64,000 nt of DNA from Sporosarcina ureae (GCF_029267015.1 NZ_JARIEA010000003.1:1-64000); one strand, 5' to 3'. Counted from the stretch's first letter, positions 26,542 through 36,709 are shown. Notes: generated by a model not told the origin, from the letters alone. Numbers and translations: made by a program.

Positions 26542-28662
26542 TTACTCTTTGCTAGCTTGTTCTTTTTCTTTTTCTTCTAGAATGACTACTTTACGTGAAA
26601 GATTAACTCGACCTTGTCTGTCGATTTCAATTACTTTTACAAATAGCTCATCATCCAATTTAAGTACATCTTCCACTTCTTTCGTGCGTGCTTCTTGTAT
26701 TTCAGAAATATGAAGCAAACCATCTTTGCCTGGGAAGATTTCTAAGAATGCGCCAAATTTCTCAATACGTTTAACCTTTGCCAAGTAGTACTCGCCTACT
26801 TTTGCTTCACGTACGATGTTTTCAATCATTTTCTTAGCTTTCTCATTCATTTCAGAGTTTGGCGACGAGATGTAAACCGTTCCGTCTTGCTCTGTATCGA
26901 TTTTTACTTGAGTTTCTTCGATAATTTTATTGATTACTTTACCACCAGGCCCGATTACATCACGGATTTTGTCTGGTTTAATATGGATCACTATAATTTT
27001 CGGTGCATATTCAGACAGTTCTTCACGTGTTGAAGAAATTGTTGTCAACATATGATCAAGAATTTTAATACGACCGATCTTTGCTTGCGCAAGAGATTCT
27101 TCTAAAATCTGACGAGATAATCCGTCGATTTTAATATCCATTTGAAGTGCAGTGATACCTTTACTTGTACCTGCTACTTTAAAGTCCATATCGCCTAAAT
27201 GATCTTCCATTCCTTGAATATCCGACAGAATAGAATAATCTTCATCCTTTTTGATCAAGCCCATAGCAATTCCTGCTACTGGTGCTTTAAGTGGTACGCC
27301 TGCATCCATCATAGCCATTGTAGAGGCACAGATCGATGCTTGTGAAGAGGAACCATTAGACTCCAATACTTCTGCAACGAGACGCATTGTGTAAGGGAAT
27401 TCCACTTCATCTGGAAGCATAGGCTGCAATGCCCGCTCTCCTAACGCACCGTGACCAATTTCACGACGGCCTGGACCACGAATTGGACCTGTTTCCCCAA
27501 CACTAAAGTTCGGGAAGTTATAATGGTGCATGAATCGCTTGGACTCATCTGAGCCTATACCATCAATGATTTGGTTTTCACCAAGCGCACCTAATGTACA
27601 TACACTTAGCACTTGCGTTTGTCCACGTGTGAATAATGCTGAACCGTGGGAGCGAGGTAGAAGACCCGTTTCAGAAGATAATGGACGAATTTCGTCAAGT
27701 CCACGGCCATCTGGGCGTACTTTGTCGACTGTAATCAGACGGCGTACTTCATCTTTCACCATTTGCTCTAGAACTGCTTTCACTTGCTTGATTGTAGTTT
27801 CATCCGCTTCAATTTCTGTATAGTGCTCAAGAACGGATGCTTTCACTTCATTGATCGCTTCTTCGCGTGCATGCTTCTCTTCAGTTTGTATCGCTGTTAT
27901 TAGTTCTTTTTCACAACGATCTTTCACTTCTTTACTGATGTCTGTATCCAATTCGAATAACTCAATCTCAAACTTTGGCTTACCGATTTCAGCTACTATC
28001 ATTTCTTGGAATTCGACCAATTTTTTGATTTGATCATGACCAAACATAATTGCTTCTAGCATGATATCTTCAGTTACTTCTTTAGCTCCTGCTTCTACCA
28101 TGTTGATAGCATCTTTTGTTCCCGCTACCACCAAATCAATTTCAGATGTTTCAAGTTGGCTAGGTGTAGGGTTAACGATGAATTCTCCATCGATGCGACC
28201 TACTTGAACACCTGCGATCGGACCATCAAATGGAATATCCGAAATGGAAAGAGCTAAAGAAGAACCGATCATTGCCGAAATTTCAGATGAACAATCCTGA
28301 TCGACAGACATAACAAGTGAAATAACTTGAACATCATTACGGAAGCCATCTGGGAATAAAGGTCTAATCGGACGGTCAATTAATCGACTAGTCAATACCG
28401 CGTTTTCTGAAGGACGCCCTTCACGCTTAATAAAACCACCCGGAATTTTACCTACTGAGTACATACGTTCCTCATAATTTACTGTTAGTGGGAAGAAATC
28501 TAAAGGCTTCGGCTTTTTAGAAGCAGTCACCGTAGAAAGTACTGTTGTTTCGCCATAACGAACGAGCACTGCACCATTAGCTTGCTTTGCAAGTTGGCCG
28601 GCTTCGATTGTTAGCGTACGTCCAGCCCAATCGAGTGTATAAACTTTTTTCTGTTCTGACAT
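26542..28662 (-). CDS. pnp: polyribonucleotide nucleotidyltransferase (PNPase)
   Basis: A phosphorolytic 3'-5' exoribonuclease of 706 residues. Two RNase PH domains flank an alpha-helical domain. [24 protein letters not shown] is in the first; RGQTQVL and the catalytic [18 protein letters not shown] are in the second. KH ([15 protein letters not shown], about 565) and S1 ([32 protein letters not shown], about 622) domains follow. It lies downstream of rpsO with an intervening terminator, as in B. subtilis. The upstream region has a poor candidate promoter (TTCGCA-18-TACACT) that I do not list separately. Confidence 0.98.
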   Translation of the reverse strand: MSEQKKVYTLDWAGRTLTIEAGQLAKQANGAVLVRYGETTVLSTVTASKKPKPLDFFPLTVNYEERMYSVGKIPGGFIKREGRPSENAVLTSRLIDRPIRPLFPDGFRNDVQVISLVMSVDQDCSSEISAMIGSSLALSISDIPFDGPIAGVQVGRIDGEFIVNPTPSQLETSEIDLVVAGTKDAINMVEAGAKEVTEDIMLEAIMFGHDQIKKLVEFQEMIVAEIGKPKFEIELFELDTDISKEVKDRCEKELITAIQTEEKHAREEAINEVKASVLEHYTEIEADETTIKQVKAVLEQMVKDEVRRLITVDKVRPDGRGLDEIRPLSSETGLLPRSHGSALFTRGQTQVLSVCTLGALGENQIIDGIGSDESKRFMHHYNFPNFSVGETGPIRGPGRREIGHGALGERALQPMLPDEVEFPYTMRLVAEVLESNGSSSQASICASTMAMMDAGVPLKAPVAGIAMGLIKKDEDYSILSDIQGMEDHLGDMDFKVAGTSKGITALQMDIKIDGLSRQILEESLAQAKIGRIKILDHMLTTISSTREELSEYAPKIIVIHIKPDKIRDVIGPGGKVINKIIEETQVKIDTEQDGTVYISSPNSEMNEKAKKMIENIVREAKVGEYYLAKVKRIEKFGAFLEIFPGKDGLLHISEIQEARTKEVEDVLKLDDELFVKVIEIDRQGRVNLSRKVVILEEKEKEQASKE

Positions 28663-28767
28663 TGTAGAACTCCTCTCTATTGTAAAACTTTCTACATCTA
28701 GTATGTAATTAGTAATAGTGTATCAAAAGTGACACATTTATGCGAAATATATTATCTTTAGTCCATA

Positions 28768-28792
28768 GAAAAAAGCGGGCAAAGCCCGCTTT
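28768..28792 (-). terminator. rpsO terminator
   Basis: A perfect 8-bp GC-rich stem (AAGCGGGC / GCCCGCTT) with a 3-nt loop, followed by six T on the minus strand. Confidence 0.92.
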
Positions 28793-28801
28793 TCAGTCTT
28801 A

Positions 28802-29071
28802 TTAACGGCGTAAGCCAAGTGATGCAATAAGATCACGGTAACGTTGAACGTTAGTTTCACGTAGATATCTCAATAGACGACGACGTGTACCAACCATTTT
28901 GTACAAACCACGACGTGAGTGGTGATCTTTCTTGTGCGTACGTAAGTGGCCGTTCAAGTTGTTGATCTCTTCAGTAAGGATAGCAATCTGAACATCAGCC
29001 GATCCAGTATCATTTTCATGAGTCTTGAATTCGTTGATCAATTCAGCTTTGCGCTCTTGTGTAATAGCCAT
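28802..29071 (-). CDS. rpsO: ribosomal protein uS15
   Basis: An 89-residue 30S subunit protein that binds the 16S rRNA central domain. Conserved [18 protein letters not shown]-equivalent [18 protein letters not shown], and [17 protein letters not shown] are visible. ATG at 29071 (MAITQERK) is chosen; GTG three codons earlier overlaps the AGGAGG. A promoter and a leader RNA that probably binds S15 itself lie directly upstream, and a strong terminator follows. Confidence 0.97.
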   Translation of the reverse strand: MAITQERKAELINEFKTHENDTGSADVQIAILTEEINNLNGHLRTHKKDHHSRRGLYKMVGTRRRLLRYLRETNVQRYRDLIASLGLRR

Positions 29072-29094
29072 CCTTTTCACCTCCTAAATAAAAG

Positions 29095-29148
29095 TATCCC
29101 CGTCTCCCGAGCAAACGTTGGTGACTCGTGTTGCCAAGAAGAGGTTCG
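29095..29148 (-). promoter_or_regulatory. S15 leader RNA, probable autoregulatory element
   Basis: The rpsO leader reads CGAACCTCTTCTTGGC, then ACACGAGTCACC, then TTTGCTCGGGAGACGGGG on the minus strand. CTC/GAG and CGAG/CTCG pairings form stems close to those of the Geobacillus/Bacillus rpsO leader, in which S15 represses its own synthesis. Assignment rests on memory of that leader, and the fold was judged by eye. Confidence 0.55.
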
Positions 29149-29166
29149 TGTATTGAACACTATTGT

Positions 29167-29195
29167 ATCATATCACGGCATTATGTCAGTTGCAA
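29167..29195 (-). promoter_or_regulatory. rpsO promoter
   Basis: On the minus strand, TTGCAA (29190-29195), 17-nt spacer, TATGAT (29167-29172). An overlapping TACAAT 5 nt further down is an alternative -10. The -35 is only 8 bp past the ribF stop codon. Confidence 0.7.
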
Positions 29196-29202
29196 CAACC
29201 AA

Positions 29203-30141
29203 CTAGTCGGTTAATAAGTCCTTTGCCGTTTGTTTATCTTTGCCAATTTGTGTTTTCAATGCATCAAGCGAATCGAATTTTTGTTCTGAACGTATGCGGT
29301 ATAGCCATTCAATCGCTATTTGCTTTCCGTAAAGATCCATGTTCACATCAAGCAAATGTACTTCAGCCGTAGGAATACGATGTTTAGGATCATGAAATGT
29401 CGGCTTCACGCCCATATTACAAACTCCGCGATACCAGGTATCTCCGATTAGACAACGCACGGCGTATACCCCATTGGCGGGAACGATATGTTCTTCAACT
29501 GTTTGAATATTAGCTGTAGGAAACCCTAATTGACGCCCTCTTTTTTCACCATGTATCACTTCACCGAATGTTCGGAATGGCCGCCCAAGAAGCACTGCTG
29601 CGGCCTCTACATCACCATTAGATAACAACTGTCGGATTTCAGTCGATGAGACTTTACATTCCTCATTAAATGTTACTTTGGAAATGACAGTTGTGCCGTA
29701 TTTCCCTTCTGACAGCTCATGCATATCTTTCATCGTCCCTAAACCTTTCGAACCGAACGTGAAATCAAATCCTGCCGTCACATGCTTAACATTGAGTCCT
29801 TTAATAAAGATATCTATAAATTTTTGCGGTGAAAGACTAGCTAGTTCCCAGTCAAAGCTAACGATGAATAACGCATTCACTCCGAGTGACTCGAGTACTC
29901 GGATTTTTTCTTCAGCTGGTGTAATATAGCCAATATTTTTACCCGAAAAGAGTTGCGACGGATGAGGATCAAATGTCATGACAGCCGTTTCTATCGCTAA
30001 TTTATCTGCAACTTTTTTTGCACTACGGATAACTTCCTGATGTCCTTTATGTACACCGTCGAAAAATCCAATAGCTAAAGAATAAGCATGTTGTTGTTCT
30101 ATGTCTACTTGATCCGGATATCGTAATCTGTAGATTTCCAT
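29203..30141 (-). CDS. ribF: bifunctional riboflavin kinase/FAD synthetase
   Basis: This enzyme converts riboflavin to FMN and then FAD. The 312 residues have an N-terminal nucleotidyltransferase domain with GFFDGVHKGHQ (about 28-38) and FDFTFGSKGLG, then STTEIR-type motif SSTEIRQLL. The C-terminal kinase domain has GRQLGFPTANI (about 204), NGVYAV and EVHLLDVNMDLYG. It starts 13 bp after truB, so it ends the nusA-infB operon. No terminator was seen between it and the rpsO promoter. Confidence 0.97.
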   Translation of the reverse strand: MEIYRLRYPDQVDIEQQHAYSLAIGFFDGVHKGHQEVIRSAKKVADKLAIETAVMTFDPHPSQLFSGKNIGYITPAEEKIRVLESLGVNALFIVSFDWELASLSPQKFIDIFIKGLNVKHVTAGFDFTFGSKGLGTMKDMHELSEGKYGTTVISKVTFNEECKVSSTEIRQLLSNGDVEAAAVLLGRPFRTFGEVIHGEKRGRQLGFPTANIQTVEEHIVPANGVYAVRCLIGDTWYRGVCNMGVKPTFHDPKHRIPTAEVHLLDVNMDLYGKQIAIEWLYRIRSEQKFDSLDALKTQIGKDKQTAKDLLTD

Positions 30142-30153
30142 TTCTATCTCTCC

Positions 30154-31065
30154 TTACTCACTAGCCAGTAGCATTTTTTCTGGTTTCATTAAACCGGGCT
30201 TTGTTGGGTGGTTTTGATAGATCGCCAATACGCGACCCTCGAACATCATCATGATGGAAGGGTGATCGTTGAGCAATGGTACTGTTGGAAGCACTTGACC
30301 ATTTCGTATGGATTCTACTAAAGATTCTTCCAATTCCAGATGTGGAAATTCAGTCAACACGTCTTCGATAGGACGCAAGATAGTCTGCACTTGTTCTTGA
30401 TCCATTATCTGCGCTACTTCAGCCAATGTTTTACAATGGGATTCGTTAAAATTACCAGAAACCGTGCGGACTAAAGAATGCATATGTGCTGGATATCCGA
30501 GAAGTTCACCAATTTGCACTGCTAGCGTTCGAATATAAGTTCCTTTCCCACATCGTACTCTAATGGAAAATGTCACTTCTTCACCAGCAAACGATTGTTT
30601 ATCATCTAATAAATCGATTTGATCAATCTGCACTTTACGAATCGGTCTTTCTACTTCGATGCCTTTACGCGCGTATTCATACAGTCGTCTGCCGTTTACT
30701 TTTACCGCTGAGTACATAGGAGGAATTTGTGTAATTTCCCCTGTCAATTGCTCTAATGCTTCAATAATTTGCTTTTTCGAGAATTCCTTATGTGTCAAAT
30801 CACTAGCGATCGTCTCACCTTGCGCATCCTCAGTTTCTGTTGAGCGGCCTATCGACACAGTAGCAATATATTCTTTTCCCGCATCAGTAATATAAGAAGC
30901 CACTTTTGTAGCTCTTCCTATGCAGATGGGCAAAACGCCTTCTACTTCAGGATCCAACGTACCAGTATGACCTACTTTTTTCGTCTTAAGTATTTTTCGA
31001 AGTTTAAAGACACAGTCATGCGATGTCATGCCCTTCTCTTTCCATAAAGGCAAAATCCCGTTCAT
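30154..31065 (-). CDS. truB: tRNA pseudouridine-55 synthase
   Basis: This enzyme makes pseudouridine 55 in the T-loop of tRNAs. The 303 residues contain motif KKVGHTGTLDPEVEGVLPICIGRATK with the catalytic Asp (D38 region), then YSAVKVNGRRLYEYARKG and RVRCGKGTYIRTLA. ATG at 31065 (MNGILPLWK) is chosen because GAAGGGATAGG precedes it; the longer frame has no Shine-Dalgarno. It follows rbfA after about 97 bp and is followed at once by ribF, the canonical order. Confidence 0.96.
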   Translation of the reverse strand: MNGILPLWKEKGMTSHDCVFKLRKILKTKKVGHTGTLDPEVEGVLPICIGRATKVASYITDAGKEYIATVSIGRSTETEDAQGETIASDLTHKEFSKKQIIEALEQLTGEITQIPPMYSAVKVNGRRLYEYARKGIEVERPIRKVQIDQIDLLDDKQSFAGEEVTFSIRVRCGKGTYIRTLAVQIGELLGYPAHMHSLVRTVSGNFNESHCKTLAEVAQIMDQEQVQTILRPIEDVLTEFPHLELEESLVESIRNGQVLPTVPLLNDHPSIMMMFEGRVLAIYQNHPTKPGLMKPEKMLLASE

Positions 31066-31162
31066 CCTATCCCTTCTTCCTAAATTCATTTAGAAATACT
31101 TGCTCTATGTAAGAAGAGAGGAAGCCATACCGCGTAAGCGACTATGAACTTCCTCCTCATGT

Positions 31163-31513
31163 TTATTGTTCGTTTTCATCATTTACTTTGCGGATTAAGC
31201 TTTCAATCCGGTTACCGTAAGCAACTGACTCATCGATTTCAAATTCGATTTCAGGTGTTTTACGTAAACGAATTCTCTGACCAATTTCTGATCGTATGAA
31301 ACCCTTCGCTTTAGACAGCCCAAGTAACGAATCTTCCTTTTCTTTATCTGTCCCTAAAACAGAAATGAAAATCTTCGCTTGTTGTAAGTCTCCAGTAACA
31401 TCTACACCCGTAACAGTTACAAAACCGATCCGTGGATCTTTAAGTTTTTGGCCGATAATATCGCCCAACTCTTTTTTCATTTGTTCAGCTATACGATTAG
31501 CACGCACTGACAT
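31163..31513 (-). CDS. rbfA: ribosome-binding factor A
   Basis: A 116-residue KH-like protein that helps mature the 5' end of 16S rRNA and the 30S subunit, important in cold. Family segments: [39 protein letters not shown], and [15 protein letters not shown]. It lies 22 bp after ylxP in the nusA-infB operon. Confidence 0.96.
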   Translation of the reverse strand: MSVRANRIAEQMKKELGDIIGQKLKDPRIGFVTVTGVDVTGDLQQAKIFISVLGTDKEKEDSLLGLSKAKGFIRSEIGQRIRLRKTPEIEFEIDESVAYGNRIESLIRKVNDENEQ

Positions 31514-31535
31514 GGCAATTCACCTCGTTCTTCGC

Positions 31536-31814
31536 TCATAAGTAGTCAACTGTACACGCGGTCATTTCCCAATCAGGATTGGATTCAAACAGACGAATCG
31601 CACGTCTTACTTCCCGTTCTGCAGCATCTTTCGAAGATGCAACAGCAACTAAAGCAAACGTGGTACGTTGCCATAAATCCTGATGATCAATTTCTGCAAC
31701 AGATACATTATAGGAATTTTTCACCCGATCTCTCATCCGGTTCAGCACTGATCGTTTATCTTTTAACGAAGCCGCTGACGGGATGTAGAAAGAACATTCC
31801 GCGTAAACAATCAT
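31536..31814 (-). CDS. ylxP: YlxP (DUF503) protein
   Basis: A 92-residue protein of the DUF503 family, found in this operon in most Bacillota; it is thought to act in ribosome assembly with RbfA, but its biochemistry is not settled. Family hallmarks are the N-terminal [20 protein letters not shown] and the [21 protein letters not shown] segment. The start overlaps the infB stop codon by 4 bp. Confidence 0.92.
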   Translation of the reverse strand: MIVYAECSFYIPSAASLKDKRSVLNRMRDRVKNSYNVSVAEIDHQDLWQRTTFALVAVASSKDAAEREVRRAIRLFESNPDWEMTACTVDYL

Positions 31815-34096
31815 ACTCGCTTGATTTCTTCCATAATGTACGCTTCGATGATATCTCCTTCTTTGACATCATTGAATTTCTTAATAGTAATTCCGCATTC
31901 ATAGCCTTTCGCGACTTCTTTTGCATCATCTTTGAAACGCTTCAATGTATCAAGTTCGCCTTCAAAGACTACAATATTATCGCGCAACACACGAACGCCA
32001 GCATCACGAGAGATCTTACCATCGATTACATAGCTTCCTGCAATCGTACCGATCTTCGATACTTTAAATGTTTCACGAACTTCCGCCTGACCAATTACCT
32101 TTTCTTCATACTCAGGATCAAGTAATCCAGTCATAGCAGATTCAATTTCTTCGATTACTTTATAGATGACACGGTGTAGACGGATGTCTACGCCTTCTGC
32201 TTCAGCAGCGCGTTTTGCATTGGTATCAGGTCGGACGTTAAACCCGATAACGATTGCGTTGGACGCAGCAGCCAATGAAATATCGGACTCATTGATAGCA
32301 CCCGCACCAGTGTGGATGATTTTAACGTTAACGCCTTCTACTTCGATCTTCATTAGAGAAGCCGCCATTGCCTCAACCGCACCTTGTACATCTGCTTTAA
32401 CAATCAAGTTCAATTCTTTCATTTCACCTTGTTTCATTTGGTCAAATAAATTATCAAGTGTCACACGAGTTTTTTCTACGCGTTGTTCTTGAAGAGCTTC
32501 TCCGGCACGTGTTTCCCCGATTTGGCGAGCAGTCTTTTCATCTTTAAATACGACGAAACGATCTCCTGCAAACGGAACATCACTCAATCCAGTAATTTCT
32601 ACGGGTGTGGACGGACCCGCTTCTTTCACGCGACGTCCAAGGTCACTGACCATTGCACGCACACGACCATACGTATTTCCGACAACGATTGGATCCCCTA
32701 CATGTAATGTACCATTTTGCACTAGCAATGTAGCCACTGAACCTTTGCCTTTGTCGAGTTGCGCTTCGATTACAGTTCCTCTAGCTCTAATAGATGTATC
32801 TGCAGTAAATTCTCCTACTTCTGCAACTAGTAAAACCATTTCAAGTAACTGCTCAATTCCTTCTCCTTTTAGTGCGGAAATCGGAACGAAAATGGTGTCG
32901 CCGCCCCAAACTTCCGCGACTAAACCGTGTTCAGTCAATTCTTGCATGACGCGGTCTGGATTTGCTGATGGTTTATCCATTTTATTAACTGCTACAATGA
33001 TTGGAACTTCAGCAGCTTTCGCGTGATTGATCGCTTCAATCGTTTGCGGCATTACACCGTCATCCGCTGCAACAACTAAGATTGTCAAGTCTGTAACTTT
33101 TGCCCCACGTGCTCTCATTGTTGTGAACGCTTCGTGACCTGGCGTATCTAAAAATGTGATTTTCTTGCCATTAGCTGTAATTTGGTACGCACCAATATGC
33201 TGCGTAATTCCACCCGCTTCACCTTGAGTTACTTTTGTGTCACGAATCGAGTCAAGCAATGTTGTTTTACCATGGTCTACGTGACCCATGATAGTGACGA
33301 CTGGTGGTCGCTCTGTCAGCTCGCCTGCTACTTCTTCTTCCTCTTCAGGATCTTCGAAGTAGATCTCCAAGTCTGTTACGTCAATACGGATCTCTTCTTC
33401 TACCTCAACCTCGTATTCCGCACAAATCAACTCAATTGCATCTTTATCTAATTCTTGGTTAATGGTAGCCATTACACCAAGCATGAACAACTTTTTAATG
33501 ATCTCGGAAGGCTCTTTACCTAACTTTTTAGCTAGCTCGCCAACTGACAAAGATTCATAAAATGTGATTTTATCTGGTAAAGGTATTTCAACCTTTTGTG
33601 CAGGTACTGCCGGACGATATCTACGGCGTCCTTGGTTGATTCCGCGTGCTGGTGGTCTTCCACCGCGACCGCCGCCTGGACGTCCGCCTCCACCAGCTGG
33701 ACGTGGTCCGCCGCCTTGTGCTTGACGAGGTGGCGGAGTGTTACCCGTTTTTGGAGCTGATGTAGATTGTCCTTGTGGACGTGTTGAAGATGGTCGGTTC
33801 GATCCACCTTGGTTACTAGCCTGACGGTTAGTACCTTGTGTTGAAGCTGGTTTGTTTGTATTGCTTGGACGATCTGTTCTCTGGTTCGCTGGCTTGCTCA
33901 CCGGCTTAACTGTAGTAGTTTTTACTTCAGGCTTTTTCAAGTCTCCGAACTTTTCGTCTAATTTTGCAATTGAAACTGGATCTAGTTCTTCCATATGGCT
34001 CTTAATCACAATATCACTCTTAAGTAATTCTTCAGCAAGATCCCTACTTGTTTTTCCTATTGATCTGGCATATTCATGTACTTTCATTTTCGTCAT
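31811..34096 (-). CDS. infB: translation initiation factor IF-2
   Basis: A GTPase that brings initiator fMet-tRNA to the 30S subunit. The 761 residues are longer than B. subtilis IF-2 (716). A short N-terminal IF2_N segment is followed by a basic, low-complexity linker (about 60-160) rich in Pro, Gly, Arg, Gln and Asn. The G domain begins near 265: [10 protein letters not shown] (G1), DTPGHEAF (G3) and NKMDKP (G4). IF-2 domains 2-4 follow. The start ATG overlaps the end of ylxQ by 23 bp, and ylxP overlaps its stop by 4 bp. Confidence 0.97.
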   Translation of the reverse strand: MTKMKVHEYARSIGKTSRDLAEELLKSDIVIKSHMEELDPVSIAKLDEKFGDLKKPEVKTTTVKPVSKPANQRTDRPSNTNKPASTQGTNRQASNQGGSNRPSSTRPQGQSTSAPKTGNTPPPRQAQGGGPRPAGGGGRPGGGRGGRPPARGINQGRRRYRPAVPAQKVEIPLPDKITFYESLSVGELAKKLGKEPSEIIKKLFMLGVMATINQELDKDAIELICAEYEVEVEEEIRIDVTDLEIYFEDPEEEEEVAGELTERPPVVTIMGHVDHGKTTLLDSIRDTKVTQGEAGGITQHIGAYQITANGKKITFLDTPGHEAFTTMRARGAKVTDLTILVVAADDGVMPQTIEAINHAKAAEVPIIVAVNKMDKPSANPDRVMQELTEHGLVAEVWGGDTIFVPISALKGEGIEQLLEMVLLVAEVGEFTADTSIRARGTVIEAQLDKGKGSVATLLVQNGTLHVGDPIVVGNTYGRVRAMVSDLGRRVKEAGPSTPVEITGLSDVPFAGDRFVVFKDEKTARQIGETRAGEALQEQRVEKTRVTLDNLFDQMKQGEMKELNLIVKADVQGAVEAMAASLMKIEVEGVNVKIIHTGAGAINESDISLAAASNAIVIGFNVRPDTNAKRAAEAEGVDIRLHRVIYKVIEEIESAMTGLLDPEYEEKVIGQAEVRETFKVSKIGTIAGSYVIDGKISRDAGVRVLRDNIVVFEGELDTLKRFKDDAKEVAKGYECGITIKKFNDVKEGDIIEAYIMEEIKRV

Positions 34097-34424
34097 TAGC
34101 CCACCCCCGGTTATAATCGTTGAGTAGCTCGGATAACTTTTTTGCGAATCCTTTATCTGTTAGTGCCAAGACAACTCGGGCTTCTTTTCCAATTGCATGC
34201 CCCAGTTCTTCACGACTTCCAAATACATGCTTCTCAACGTTGTACGTATTACATTTATTCGTTAGTTTTTTCATGGTATTCTTTGATGCATCGCCTGATA
34301 GGATGACCAGATGTGCTTCACTTGAACGGACCGCCTGTACGACTAAATCTTCACCCGTTGCAATTTTACGTGCGCGGGCAGCCATACCTAGTAGTTGATA
34401 AATTTTTGTCGGATCTTTTGTCAT
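34074..34424 (-). CDS. ylxQ: L7Ae-family ribosomal/K-turn-binding protein YlxQ
   Basis: A 116-residue L7Ae/L30e-fold protein that binds kink-turn RNA, also called RplGA. The fold is recognisable from [37 protein letters not shown]. It overlaps rnpM by 4 bp upstream. It is about 16 residues longer than B. subtilis YlxQ (100); the extra C-terminus ([13 protein letters not shown]) lies in the 23-bp overlap with infB and beyond. Coupled translation with infB is likely. Confidence 0.93.
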   Translation of the reverse strand: MTKDPTKIYQLLGMAARARKIATGEDLVVQAVRSSEAHLVILSGDASKNTMKKLTNKCNTYNVEKHVFGSREELGHAIGKEARVVLALTDKGFAKKLSELLNDYNRGWANDENEST

Positions 34425-34699
34425 TTGATTGCCTCTCGCCGAATTGCATGTAAGAGGTCATCGTAGACTTGTTCCGGTACTTTAACTCCCAATTGATGTT
34501 CAAATGAGTGTTGCTTACGTGCTTTCTCCACGGCATCCTCCGTTTTAGAAACATATGTACCGCGGCCTGACTTCTTTCCTGTCAAATCTACGGATACTTC
34601 TCCTTCTTTCGTACGGACAATTCGTATCATTTCTTTTTTAGGTAACATGTCACCAGTCGCTGCACATTTACGCAAAGGGATTTTCCGATTGTTCGACAT
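34421..34699 (-). CDS. rnpM: RNase P modulator RnpM (YlxR, DUF448)
   Basis: A 92-residue RNA-binding protein, reported in B. subtilis to bind RNase P RNA and dampen its activity. Family signature: IPLRKCAATGDMLPKKEMIRIVR near the N-terminus and GRGTYVSK in the middle. The ATG at 34699 has AAGGA 10 nt upstream; an ATG two codons earlier is possible but sits only 4 nt from it. It lies between nusA and ylxQ in the conserved order. Confidence 0.92.
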   Translation of the reverse strand: MSNNRKIPLRKCAATGDMLPKKEMIRIVRTKEGEVSVDLTGKKSGRGTYVSKTEDAVEKARKQHSFEHQLGVKVPEQVYDDLLHAIRREAIK

Positions 34700-34720
34700 C
34701 AGCATGCAATCCTTTCCAAA

Positions 34721-35914
34721 TCAATCTTCTTTGTCTTCATCTGCGTATAAATCGAAGTCTTCAGCTGTTTCAACAGGTGTTTCTTCTTCATACTCGTATG
34801 TTTCCAAGAACTCATCTGTTTCGACTTCAGGTTCCTCTACTAGAACCGCAAGAGATTCTTCACGAGGATAGATCCCTAATTCTCTAGCGTCAGTTTCGCT
34901 TTTGATGTCGATTTTCCAGCCTGTTAATTTAGCAGCCAACCTAGCATTTTGCCCTCTTTTTCCGATAGCTAATGAAAGTTGGTAATCCGGCACGACTACT
35001 GTTGTCGAGCGTTCTTCTTCATTTACTTGTACATCAATTACTTTAGAAGGGCTTAGAGCATTTGCAACGAAGACTACAGGGTCTTCTGACCACTCTACGA
35101 TGTCCACTTTTTCGCCATTTAATTCATTGGAAATAGATTGTACGCGCGCCCCTCTTGAACCTACACAAGAACCGACTGGATCTACTTCTTCATTCGTTGT
35201 GTAAACAGAGATTTTCGAACGATCACCGGCTTCGCGTGCAATCGATTTGATTTCCACTGTTCCATCATAGATTTCAGGTACTTCAAGTTCGAATAAGCGA
35301 CGTAACAGCCCTGGGTGTGTTCTAGAAACAAACACCTGCGGTCCACGTGCTGTTCTTTCGACTTTTGTAATATACACTTTAATACGATCGTGTGGAGCAT
35401 AGGTTTCTGTTTGGATTTGTTCGCTTGTTGGCAATACAGCCTCCACTTTTCCTAATCCAACGAATAAGTTTTTCGGATCCATACGCTCTACGATTCCGTT
35501 TACGATATCTTCTTCACGATCGATATACTCTTCATAAATCAACCCGCGTTCTGCTTCACGTACACGTTGTGTTACAACTTGTTTAGCGGTTTGCGCAGCA
35601 ATACGGCCAAAGTCACGTGGTGTAACTTCTTCTTCGACGACATCTGTTAGTTCATAGACTGGATTGATCATTTGTGCATCTTCCAATGAAATTTGCAAAC
35701 GATCGTCTTCCACTTCTTCTACTACGTCTTTTCTTGAATAAACAGCCATTGTGCCTTTATTTAAGTTCAAATCAACACGGACGTTTTGCGCCTGGTTGAA
35801 ATTTCGTTTATACGCTGTTACAAGCGCTGCTTCAATCGCATCAACTATTACTTCTCTTGAAATACCTTTTTGCTGTTCAAGAGCTGTCAATGCCTCGAGT
35901 AGCTCACTACTCAT
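34721..35914 (-). CDS. nusA: transcription termination/antitermination protein NusA
   Basis: A transcription elongation factor that promotes pausing and intrinsic termination. The 397 residues have an RNA-polymerase-binding NTD (about 1-125), S1 domain (about 135-200; [27 protein letters not shown]), and two KH domains with [12 protein letters not shown] and [12 protein letters not shown]. An acidic tail of about 35 residues ([25 protein letters not shown]) is longer than in B. subtilis (371). ATG at 35914 (MSSELLEAL) follows TAGGAG; the in-frame start 12 codons earlier lacks a Shine-Dalgarno. It is separated from rimP by a palindromic repeat. Confidence 0.96.
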   Translation of the reverse strand: MSSELLEALTALEQQKGISREVIVDAIEAALVTAYKRNFNQAQNVRVDLNLNKGTMAVYSRKDVVEEVEDDRLQISLEDAQMINPVYELTDVVEEEVTPRDFGRIAAQTAKQVVTQRVREAERGLIYEEYIDREEDIVNGIVERMDPKNLFVGLGKVEAVLPTSEQIQTETYAPHDRIKVYITKVERTARGPQVFVSRTHPGLLRRLFELEVPEIYDGTVEIKSIAREAGDRSKISVYTTNEEVDPVGSCVGSRGARVQSISNELNGEKVDIVEWSEDPVVFVANALSPSKVIDVQVNEEERSTTVVVPDYQLSLAIGKRGQNARLAAKLTGWKIDIKSETDARELGIYPREESLAVLVEEPEVETDEFLETYEYEEETPVETAEDFDLYADEDKED

Positions 35915-35972
35915 GTTCATCACTCCTACATTCCGATTGTCGTTACTCATGGTGATTTAGTCGCTAGCACAG

Positions 35973-36121
35973 GGCTAGACGGTGCTTTGCGCTTTTGTTT
36001 ACATCTAGCTCCAAGCACCAGCCTCTCGGGTCGTTTCGAAATGCCCAAAAAGGCAAAAAGCGCCTTTGTGGGCATTCCTCCAACGCCTGTCGAGGCTAGA
36101 CGGTGCTTTGCGCTTTTGTTT
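35973..36121. repeat. palindromic intergenic repeat with duplicated 28-bp end
   Basis: The 206-bp rimP-nusA gap contains two identical 28-bp direct copies (35973-36000 and 36094-36121, sharing CTAGACGGTGCTTTGCGC) 121 bp apart. The segment between them is a long imperfect palindrome: outer arms AAGCACC / GGTGCTT and AGCCTC / GAGGCT, and a central hairpin TGCCCAAAAAGGC / GCCTTTGTGGGCA (about 36042-36074). The second copy overlaps the rimP stop codon. It resembles the dispersed non-autonomous palindromic repeats common in Bacillaceae/Planococcaceae genomes. Confidence 0.7.
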
Positions 36122-36591
36122 TAAAAGTCAATCGCCAGTCGCGCTAAAGCAATTTTTGTTTTATCGATTTCTACTAGTACTTTTCTTGTCTTGATCCGTA
36201 TTTCCACTTTTGCATGGTCTGGTCCGTATCCGAGTAAGTAGCCCTCGAATTCTTTCATTCCATCAATCGGTTCATAAGTTTTGATGAACACATATTGGCC
36301 TACGGCTTTTTCAAAATCTTCATCTTTTTTCAATGGTCTTTCCGCTCCGGGAGAAGACACTTCAAGGAAGTAATTTTGCGTAATCGGGTCCACACGGTCC
36401 AGTTCCTCGCTTAGCTTATTACTAACAGCCGCACATTGATCTATGTCAATGTTACCTTCCGGCGTATCGATGTAGACGCGTAGAAACCAATCGCTACCTT
36501 CTTTTAAGAACTCAACATCAACCAGCTCAAGACCCAATTCTTGAACGATCGGTCTTGCCAACTGTTCGACTTCTTCTGTAATTTTACTCAA
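36121..36591 (-). CDS. rimP: ribosome maturation factor RimP
   Basis: A 156-residue factor needed for 30S assembly, the exact length of the B. subtilis protein. Conserved: ARPIVQELGLELVDVEFLKEG, FLRVYIDTPEG, YFLEVSSPGAERPLKK. The start is TTG at 36591 with GGGAGG 7 nt upstream; no ATG fits. It is the first gene of the nusA-infB operon, downstream of its own promoter and a strong hairpin. Its stop codon overlaps one copy of the palindromic repeat. Confidence 0.94.
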   Translation of the reverse strand: MSKITEEVEQLARPIVQELGLELVDVEFLKEGSDWFLRVYIDTPEGNIDIDQCAAVSNKLSEELDRVDPITQNYFLEVSSPGAERPLKKDEDFEKAVGQYVFIKTYEPIDGMKEFEGYLLGYGPDHAKVEIRIKTRKVLVEIDKTKIALARLAIDF

Positions 36592-36623
36592 ATGGTATCC
36601 CTCCCGAAATTCAAAATAACAAC

Positions 36624-36652
36624 AGAAAAGAGCGGGGAGCCCCACTCTTTTC
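36624..36652 (-). terminator. polC terminator / rimP-nusA leader hairpin
   Basis: An 11-bp stem (AAAAGAGTGGG / CCCGCTCTTTT on the minus strand, one G-T pair) with a GCTC loop, then a T-rich tract (CTGTTGTT). It lies downstream of both polC and the rimP promoter, so it terminates polC read-through and also sits in the rimP leader as a possible attenuator. Confidence 0.8.
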
Positions 36653-36680
36653 CGCAAGACGTATAGCAAAAGTTGTTTTA

Positions 36681-36709
36681 ATCGTATCACATGGCCTTTT
36701 ACAATGCAA
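36681..36709 (-). promoter_or_regulatory. promoter of the rimP-nusA-infB operon
   Basis: On the minus strand, TTGCAT (36704-36709), 17-nt spacer, TACGAT (36681-36686), with an extended -10 (TGATACGAT). It lies between the polC stop codon and the hairpin at 36624-36652. Confidence 0.65.

Noticed and set aside
28690-28745. TTCGCA-18-TACACT as a pnp promoter.
   Set aside because: Both the -35 and the spacing are poor, and other AT-rich combinations fit equally well.
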